A stretch of 64,000 nucleotides of DNA from Arachnopeziza araneosa (taxonomy: Eukaryota > Ascomycota > Leotiomycetes > Helotiales > Arachnopezizaceae). Below are positions 57,001 to 64,000 of this stretch, in pieces (position 1 is the stretch's first letter; every line of letters begins with the position of its first letter). The stretch is from assembly GCA_003988855.1 (NCBI GenBank), contig QYAI01000103.1:54686-118685 (forward strand), written 5' to 3'. The notes under the pieces are model-generated. The model had not been told where the DNA came from. It searched no databases and saw nothing but the letters and a program-made list of their open reading frames with translations. Position numbers and translations under genes: made by a program.

Positions 57001-60000
57001 AGCACTGTTCTAAATAAAAAACAACAGCTTTTAGAAACTTTATGCTTATTTTTCTAAAAAAATAAATAGTGCTAAATACAACTATAAAATCTATAATAAA
57101 AAAATGTTAGCAATTGTATAGTACTTGCAAAAATAAAATACTAACTTAAGAAGCGTATAGTTATTCTAAATTCGTATAAATTATAAAAATCTTAAGTACT
57201 TTATAACTGCAAAAAAATTAACTAAAAAGCAAATGCGTTAGTTTATTATACTTTCGAAGTTTAATTTTACTTTCGAATACATTAAAAGCTTTACGAATGT
57301 AGCAGCAAATGCTTTATTAAGAAAAAAACAAGATATGCTAAAAAACAACACGAATGCAAGAATTTTTAACTGTACAGTGCAGCTTTTACTAAATTTTACT
57401 TTTTAAAACTTTTATAAAAAAAAAATTTATGCTGCTTTAGTATATATTTTCTCTTGACAAAAACTTGCAAGACAAATTAGATTAGTTAAAAAAAAAAAAC
57501 TTTTTCTAGCTTTGTAGAACTTAGCAAAAGAAAAAAACAAGCAGTACTTCGAGATACTAAAAGCTGTATAAGAAAGCTAAAGAAAAATTTTTTCTTTAGT
57601 AAAAGAAAAAGTTTTAATTTTCAAGTGTTTAGAAGAAAACAGTAAACTTTGTTAAAGAAGCAAACAATAAGTTTTTAACTTTAAACTTCTTTGTACAAAG
57701 ATTATACAGCATGTACACGATTTATTGCTGTTAAAGCACTCGAGCTAAGAAATTACGTTAGCACTAATGTTAAGAACATATTTCTAGCTTAGCATGCTTA
57801 AGAAAATCTAACGATTTATACAAAACTGCAATATGTGCAGCAAAAACAAAGCTTAAAGAAAAAAAAAGCAAAAATTTTTAAAACTTCTAAATGTACTAAA
57901 TTAAATATAGAAAAAAGTTTTTATAAACTTTGTCGTACAGCTTCTTTCAAGCGAAAGCTATACGAATATTATAGTTATAGTAAACAAACTTAGCAAAAAA
58001 GTAATTTTTAAACTTTTAGCTAAAATAACAGCAGAAACAATAGCAAAAATATTTGTACAGTTGTTCTTTAGACAACACGAGTTTCTAAATGCTATTGTCT
58101 TAGACAGAAAATCGTAGTTTGTAAGCACTATGTAAAAGCATGTTTGCAGCAAGTGCAAAATTAAGAAAAAGCTTTTAACTGCTTAGTACTTTAAAACAGA
58201 CAAAAGTACGAAAAAAGCAAATTAAGTAATAAAACATTACTTTCGTACGTTTTGCAACTATGCACAAGACAATTAAAAAAACTTGCTTGTGTTTGCAAAA
58301 GTAGCAATTTGCAACTAAAACTTTGCTTTTACAAAAGTTAGCTTGTTTTTTTTTAAACACAAGTATTATGTAAAACTTTTACAACTTAAATTTTTCTTGC
58401 TACTGTACGAAAACTAAGATAGCTTAGTACAGAAAGCAAATAACATCGTACAAAAGATAAAAAAAGCTACTAAATAAGCTTAAGTAGCTATAAAAATTGC
58501 ATAGCAACATTAAAAAAAAATAACAAACTAACGACGTTAACTTGCAGTTAACTATAAAGTAAAAGACAAAGTATAGCTTAACTTAAAAAACATTTGTACA
58601 AACAAAGCTTTTAAGAAGCTTAATTAGAAAAACGCTAAGTACAAAGTAACTAAAGTTATTAGCTTTTATTTATACAGACTAAACATTAAAAGCTAAGTTT
58701 ATAACGTTTTTTATTTAAGCTTACTTTGTTTAGTGTTACAAAATTTCTTTTTCTTACAAAAGACTACGAATTTACAGCTTAGCTCGAAAATAGTTAAAAA
58801 AAACAGCAAGAAAAAATACAAAGTTAAAGCAATTTTTAATAAAAAACTAAAAACTATACAAGAAAAAAAACACTTGCAGTACTTTGTACAGTAAGTAAAA
58901 TATGCTTGCTTTACTTAAAAAGCAAAATCGAATGTGCAGAAAACAAGAGCACTAAATATATATAAAAAATAAAAAAATAAAAATAAAAAAACAAATTATA
59001 CAAAGTTTAAAGTTTTTAATTATTTTTTTAAACAAAAAACATAAAAAAAAAGCTTATGCTAAAATGTCTTAAGCACTACAACTAAAAGAAAACGCTATAA
59101 AAATGCTACTGTACAAAAATCTTTTAAATAACAACAGCAAAGTTTTAACTTATAAAAATTAAAGCTTAATAATTAGCTGTATTATTTTAAATGCAGCAAA
59201 GTTAGCAAAAGCAAAAAAGCTTATTATTACTGTTGTACAAAAAGTTAAATATATTATTATTGTTATTACCTAGCTATATGTAGCAAGAAGCATAGTTAAG
59301 CTACTTGCAATTACTGTAGCAGCTTCTAAAAGCATTAAAATTTCGAAAATACTTCGAGAATAAGTACATGCTTTTTTTTTCTTAAGCTGTACAGCAAGAA
59401 GCGCATAGTTCTTAAAAATAAGCAGCACTAGTCTTCTAAATTAAAGTAGCGTTTTTGTACGAAAAACAATTAAAAAAATTGCTAAAAGTAAAAGCAGCGC
59501 AAGTTGTACAGTACAAAATGTAAGCGCGACTAGAAGTATTAATAAAAGCAGTTTGTTAAGCAGTAGCATAAAAAAGCACTTCGAATTATGTAACGCATGC
59601 ATAAAAGAAAGTAGTAACTAAAAACTAAGTAGTACTGTTAAAAGCAAAGTTTAAATTTGCTAGTTTTATACTAAAAGCAAGCAACTGCATAACTGCATTT
59701 TAAAAAGCAGCTATATTAAAAGTAAAGTTTACTATACGAAAGTTAGCAAAAAAGCAAAGTAAAACAAAAGCTGTACAAACAAGTGTTTGTAAAAAGTTTA
59801 GTTTTTTTTGTTTTGTTTTAGTTTAAGAAAGCTAGCAAGTTTAAAAAGTTAACTTTAAGTAGTTAACTTTTGTTGTTAATAAAAAAAAAAAACAAAAAGC
59901 TGCAGAAAAAAAATTTATACTTTAAAGTTAAGACAAACAAAGCAAACAGCTACTTGAAAGCAAACAATTGTTAAGAAAACAATCGTTTGTTTGTTTGCTT

Positions 60001-60053
60001 TAAAAGCAAAGTTTTTTGTTTACTTTTGTTACTGTACGAAAGAAGAAAAGTAA

Positions 60054-60396
60054 TGTTACAAGTTAGACTTAGTTGTTAAAACTTAAGCTTAAAAGCTTAA
60101 GCAAGAATTAAAGCAGCACTTAAAGTTAACTTTTTTAATAAAAGAAATAAAATTAGTATAGCAATTGCTAGAACTATTAATAACACTATTAATAACACTA
60201 TTAATAAAACTATTAATTAACTATTAACAAAAACTATTAAAAAAAAACTGTACAAGAAAAACTATGTTAGCTGTTCTTCTCGTACGAAAAGTATATATAA
60301 AAAGCTTCGAGCACTTGTTGCTCTTTAGCTTTACTTTCTTAAAATAACAGATTTATTATTTACGTGTTTTAACTGTGCAATCGTAAAACTCTTACA
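60054..60396 (+). repeat. 3' LTR of gypsy element 1 (343 bp)
   Basis: Starts TGTTACAAGTTAGACTTAG. In its first 49 bp it differs from the 5' LTR at 14 positions, all C-to-T after a pyrimidine or G-to-A before a purine. Ends CGTAAAACTCTTACA. Confidence 0.88.
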
Positions 60397-60632
60397 TTAA
60401 CTATATTAGTTTTTTCTAATAAAACTTAAATTACTAAATACTGCAAGTTTTTTTCTTTAGTTGCGTATAACTTAAAGTACTTTTGCTTATTTAATATATT
60501 AATCTAGCATTAGTAAATTTTTTCTAAAACTAGTGCTTTATTAAGTTTTTTTTAGTTTTTTTTTTAGTATACTGCTAATTTGTTGTTTTTTAACTAAATT
60601 TTTTTTCTAGCTAGTTTTAAAGTTTTATAAAG
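60397..60632 (-). mobile_element. Displaced upstream part of gypsy element 2
   Basis: On the minus strand the reading frame across this segment leads directly into the protease start on the other side of gypsy element 1 if one copy of the TTAAC duplication is removed. This shows that element 1 landed just upstream of the protease active site of element 2. The upstream end blends into repeat R1. Confidence 0.6.
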
Positions 60633-61009
60633 CTAGTAATATAACTATTTTTTTTAAATAGCTTACTAGTAAACTAGCTAAACTTTTAGCTAAAAAATTA
60701 ACTAAAATTTTACAATAGCTTACTATAATAAGCTAACTAAGCTACAAATACTTAAGTTACGTACTATATAGCTTACAATATTGTTAGTAAAATTAGCTAT
60801 ACTAATTATTTAACTTTGCTTTACTTTAGTACTATAGCAGCTTACACTAGCTATAGATTAGCTACTAAGTATTTTTAGCAGTGTTAAAGCAAAAGTTTAA
60901 AGAAAGTAACAACAAACAAAGTAAGAAGTAATAACAAAGTAAATTTTTTTTAATTAGTAGTATTTTTTCTTATAAGAACATAAGAGTTTTTTCTTTTAGA
61001 AAGTACTTT
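60633..61009 (+). repeat. Repeat R1, right copy (partner 48468-48840)
   Basis: Direct repeat of the 48468 segment, including CTTAAGTTACGTACTATATA and the final ACTTTTGTTACAAG junction with the short element. Confidence 0.65.
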
Positions 61010-61146
61010 TGTTACAAGATTATTTACTTTTACATAACTGTTACATGCAACAGTTATTTAACTAAGCTAGGCAAACATAAAATAGCTGCTTCTTATAGAA
61101 TCAATAATTTTTTTTTTTACAACTACACTAATTTTTGTTTTTACTA
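61010..61146 (+). mobile_element. Short TG...CA element, copy 5
   Basis: TGTTACAAGATTATTTACTT to TTTTTACTA. The most decayed copy; the palindrome reads ACATAACTGTT / AACAGTTATTT. Same left flank as copy 3. Confidence 0.6.
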
Positions 61147-61514
61147 AATTTAGTAAAAAATTAAAAATATGTTTTTGTAAAAGTATTTGCTAACATAGTA
61201 CTTTTGCTATAATTTATACAATTTTAGTAGCGTTATAGCTTGTTAGTGTAAATTAATTTAAGTTACTGTTTTTGCTTATTATAGCTTGTATTTACTAAGT
61301 AAATTACTTTAGCAGTTTAGTTAAGTTAATAACTTTTAAAAAGTGCTAATGCAAGTTAAAGTTTAAAGTAATTTTTAAATTAAGTTTTAAAGTTACTATT
61401 GTATTAGCAGTAAATAGTATTTAAAGCAATAATAAGCTTAAATTTAAGTAACTAGTACAAATTTAATTTATATTTTTTTAAGTTAGTATTATTAATAATA
61501 AAAAAGTATTTACT

Positions 61515-61663
61515 TGGTAGAAACAAATTAAGATGTGTAGTTGTAAAAGAATGCATTTCTAATTCTATAAGAAGCAGCTATTTATGTCTGCCTAGCCTCG
61601 TTCTAGCCTTGTTACATAACTGTCGCACGTAACAGTTATGTTAGAGTAAATAATCTTATAACA
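61515..61663 (-). mobile_element. Short TG...CA element, copy 6 (149 bp, reverse, TSD ttact/tcact)
   Basis: Plus-strand limits TGGTAGAAACAAATT and AATCTTATAACA; flanks TTACT (61510-61514) and TCACT (61664-61668) differ by one C/T. The right arm of the inverted repeat has the uninterrupted site (reverse complement of TTTACTTATAGC). Confidence 0.7.
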
Positions 61664-61840
61664 TCACTTATAGCTTTGTTAAAATTTGCTTTTAAGTTTA
61701 ACTACTAAGCTAGAAATTGCAAAGTAATTAATTGTTAAACGTTTTTTTTGTTACTAATGTTTGTAAGTAGCTTTAACACTAAGTTTACAGCTTTGTAAAT
61801 TTACTACTGTAACTTCTTACTAATAAAGTTAGTATAAATG

Positions 61841-62162
61841 TGTAAGGGTTCACGATTGCACGGTCAGAACTCGTGAATGATAAATCTATATTTCAAGAAG
61901 GTAAAGCACCAAGTGCTTGAAGCTTTCTATATATACCCTTCGTACGAGAGAAACGGCCCACACAGTTCCTGTCGCACGGTCTTCTCCCAATAGTCAATTA
62001 ATAGTTCTATCGATAGTTCAATCAATAGTCTTGTCGATAGTTCTGAAGATCGCTCTGCTGATCTTCTTCCCTTCCATCAAAGGAAGTCAGCTCCGAGTGT
62101 TGCCTTAGTTTCTGCCTAGGCCCTCAGGCCTATGTCCTGACTACCGGGTCCAACCCGTGACA
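61841..62162 (-). mobile_element. Solo LTR of the gypsy-1 family, unmutated, TSD aaatg
   Basis: 322 bp, reverse orientation: plus-strand start TGTAAGGGTTCACGATTGC, end GGGTCCAACCCGTGACA, flanked by AAATG (61836-61840, 62163-62167). It keeps CC, GG, TC and GA steps (AACGGCCCACACAG, CCTAGGCCCTCAGGCC) and stands out as a GC-normal patch in an AT-rich sea. The short plus-strand open frame inside (61917-62108) is not a gene. Confidence 0.88.
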
Positions 62163-62294
62163 AAATGTAGCAAGTACTAATAAAAGTTTACAATTGTAGT
62201 ACAAGTTAGTTAGCTTTTATAAAAGCTAGTGTAGTTATTAATAAAATGCTAATTAGTAACTAACTAATTACGCAGTAGTAAGTTGTAAGCTAGT

Positions 62295-62442
62295 TGCTAT
62301 AAGATTATTTACTCTTACATAACTGTCACGTGCGACAGTTATGTAACGAAGCTAGAACAAGGCTAGGCAAACATAAATAGCTGCTTCTTATAAAATTAAA
62401 AATGTATTTTTTTACAACTACATTTTAATTTTGTTTTTACTA
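62295..62442 (+). mobile_element. Short TG...CA element, copy 7
   Basis: TGCTATAAGATTATTTACTC to TTTTTACTA in the spacer of the large inverted repeat. The palindrome is ACATAACTGTC / GACAGTTATGT. No clear target duplication. Confidence 0.55.
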
Positions 62443-62540
62443 ATTTAGTAGCACGACTATAACTAGATTTTTAATTTTATATTTTAAATTATTAATTACT
62501 ATACTTATACTTAATTAACTTTTAGAAGTTTTGCTTATTT

Positions 62541-63116
62541 AGCAACTAGCTTTTAATTACTACGCAATTAGTTAGTTACTAATTAGTACTTTATTAATAA
62601 CTACATTAGCTTTTATAAAAGCTAACTAACTTGCTTTGCAATTGCAAGCTTTTATTAGTACTTGCTACGTTTATACTAACTTTATTAGTAAAAAGTTGCA
62701 ATAGCAGATTTACAAAGCTGCGAACTTAGTGTTAAAGCTGCTTACTAACATTAGTAACAAAAAAAAAGCGTTTAACAATTAATTACTTTGCAATTTCTAG
62801 CTTAGTAGTTAGACTTAAAAGCAAACTTAAACAAAGCTATAAGTAAATACTTTTTTTTNATTAGTAATACTAANAAAAAAAAAAAAAAAAAAAAGTAAAT
62901 TAAATTTGCACTAGTTAGTTAAATTTAAAATTNTTATTGCTTTAAATACTATTTACTACTAACACAACAGTAACTTTAAAACTAAACTTAAACTTGCTTT
63001 AGCACTTTCTAAAAATTATTAACTTAACTAAACTACTAAAGCAATCTAACTAGCAAACACTAGCTACAATAAGTAAAAGCAGTAACTTAAATTAATTTAC
63101 ACTAACAAGCTATAAC
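62541..63116 (-). repeat. Right arm of the large inverted repeat
   Basis: Reverse complement of 61232-62298 minus two insertions. Contains a run of about 20 A and three N, probably a hard-to-read homopolymer. The empty sites for both insertions are at about 62670 (TGCTACGTTTATAC) and 62845 (GCTATAAGTAAATAC). Confidence 0.75.
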
Positions 63117-64000
63117 AGCTGCTACTAATAATGCTAAAGTTAGTAACACAAAATAAAAACTACAAGATATAAAATACTTTAATTTAAACTTTAACAAGTT
63201 ATACAGTTTAAGTAACTATATGCAATTTAGTATAACAGTATATTAAAGAAATGTGTTTTTATTTACTAAAATTGTTAGTAATAACGTATAATAAAAGTAA
63301 GCTGTTATTGTTTAATGTAACTTATTATTATGTTTACGTAAATTAGCACTAGCTTAGTACACTTTGAAACTTAACAACTTTTAGCAAAGTAAATTAAAGT
63401 TTTACAATTAAAGCGTTACTGCTTAAGTACAAGCACTAATAAGACGCTTTAAAGACTTTTTTACTATAGTACTACAAAAGCTGCAAGCTAAAAAATACAC
63501 TATTACTAACGCTAGAAACAACTACAATATATAGTTATACATTACTACTATAATAAAACATGCAAAAGTAGCTAAATTAATTTAATAATTGTTACAAGCA
63601 TATAATAACATTAACTTAGTACTGCAGCTATATATTACTTAGCTTACTAAAGCTATATTAGTACGTAATTTTATAAAAAAAGTGTTAAGCAAGCAAAACG
63701 CGTAAAAAAACATACTACTGTAGTTAGCTTGTTTTAACTTAAACTGTAATTTTTGCAGCAGTGCTTTTAGAAAAAACAACACTTGCTAGTACACTTTAAG
63801 TAGTTAGTGTTTTTTATTTAACAATTGTTATTTTATTTAACTGTATAACTATAACAAAAACTAATTTTTTACTTTTTTAATATAAAACAATACTAATACT
63901 GTTAAACTAAAAGTACTAATGCTAAGTTAACTAGCATATAGTTACTTTGCTTAAAGCTTAAAAAACAAAAACTAAAACAAATTAAAAAAGTTTAATTTTG

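Larger units (their letters stand above)
53690..60396 (+). mobile_element. Ty3/gypsy element 1 (chromovirus), complete but inactivated, TSD ttaac
   Basis: 6.7 kb with LTRs at 53690-54033 and 60054-60396, both TGTYAC...TTACA, flanked by TTAAC (53685-53689, 60397-60401). A purine-rich tract (GAAAGAAGAAAAG) lies just before the 3' LTR. Plus-strand remnants in pol order: RT start (FANLFNKKKAN, about 55964), RT active site now FAYINNIFIYTDS (about 56516-56557, from YIDD), RNase H (YKNLKYFITAKKLTKKQ, about 57180), integrase zinc finger His-His-Cys-Cys (HVHD...NCNMC, about 57710-57860) and a chromodomain (YKVKAIFNKKL, QYFVQ-stop-VKYA, about 58816-58920). Every domain has stops, so it cannot move by itself. 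Region 54034-55800 should be gag and protease, not recognisable. Confidence 0.9.
61232..62298 (+). repeat. Left arm of a large inverted repeat (right arm 62541-63116)
   Basis: Starts GTTATAGCTTGTTAGTG, ends GCTAGTTGCT; the reverse complement is at 62541-63116. The left arm is longer only because it carries the short element copy 6 (61515-61663) and the solo LTR (61841-62162) with their duplications. Without them it is about 586 bp against 576 bp on the right. Confidence 0.75.
44157..64000. repeat. AT-rich, heavily C-to-T mutated repeat block
   Basis: Nearly 20 kb without a single intact gene. Most frames are short and lysine/asparagine-rich, as expected from mutated coding DNA. In the worst parts G and C survive only as RpC or GpY: in 46201-46560 I counted 37 C, none preceded by T or C, and 33 G, none followed by A or G. 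CpA and TpG remain frequent. Recognisable contents are listed separately (two Ty3/gypsy elements, solo LTRs, short palindromic elements, inverted repeats). Between them (44157-45130, 45737-47403, 49650-50900, 63120-64000) I see only mutated DNA of unknown origin. Single N bases occur at 62859, 62874 and 62933, next to an A run. Confidence 0.85.

Noticed and set aside
47666..58360. Open frames rich in Lys, Asn, Phe within the AT block (for example 47666-47893, 57958-58158)
   Set aside because: Chance frames in DNA depleted of G and C; only 55833-56096 matches part of gypsy reverse transcriptase, and that is a fragment.
61917..62108. 63-codon frame in a GC-normal patch
   Set aside because: Lies wholly inside the solo LTR.
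44157..64000. Explanation of the AT block as classical CpA-type RIP, or as mitochondrial DNA
   Set aside because: CpA and TpG steps persist while TpC/CpC are gone, against classical RIP; gypsy LTR elements with target duplications and nuclear-type structure argue against mitochondrial origin.

Overview
The window is nuclear DNA of a filamentous ascomycete (Pezizomycotina; Leotiomycetes is my best guess, but the sequence alone does not settle it). Genes have short introns of about 45-120 bp with GTRNGY donors, CTAAC/CTGAC branch sites and YAG acceptors. The gene content is typical of such fungi: SAD-1-type RNA-dependent RNA polymerase, GH131 secreted hydrolase, DUG3, CHCH protein and PDCD5.

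Layout. Positions 1-42400 are a normal gene-rich region. In order: pantothenate kinase (partial), DUG3 glutathione-degradation subunit, a quiet 2.8 kb stretch, a damaged tRNA-Arg, two broken genes (GNAT acetyltransferase; orphan fungal protein), an RNA-dependent RNA polymerase (1508 aa, 4 exons), mitochondrial D-lactate dehydrogenase, ribosomal protein eS4, aspartate-semialdehyde dehydrogenase, a methyltransferase with one premature stop, GH131 glucanase, CPSF6-like RRM protein, CNNM/Mam3-like DUF21-CBS protein, SET-domain methyltransferase and COQ4 (divergent pair), PDCD5, a ketopantoate-reductase-fold protein (Cbs2-like), C1D/Lrp1, CHCH protein and an APC-family permease. Most are spliced; I rebuilt exons by eye and checked phase and length. 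They are housekeeping genes with separate jobs, not a pathway cluster.

At about 42430 the DNA becomes extremely AT-rich. One intact gene, phosphoserine phosphatase (SER2, 42804-44156), sits as an island inside it. From 44157 to the end the window is a graveyard of mutated repeats: a complete 6.7 kb Ty3/gypsy chromovirus with two LTRs and a perfect 5-bp target duplication (53690-60396), inserted into the protease region of an older gypsy element on the other strand; solo LTRs; seven copies of a 120-148 bp TG...CA element with an internal palindrome; and a roughly 580-bp-arm inverted repeat.

The most striking observation is the mutation pattern. It resembles RIP (C to T, G to A), but the context is 5'-pyrimidine-C: Cs after T or C are gone, Cs after A or G survive, and CpA, the classical RIP target, is retained. 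All 14 differences in the first 49 bp of the two LTRs of the gypsy element fit this rule and only 3 of the 14 are CpA/TpG sites. One solo LTR (61841-62162) has escaped mutation and is missing from the other arm of the inverted repeat, so it arrived late.
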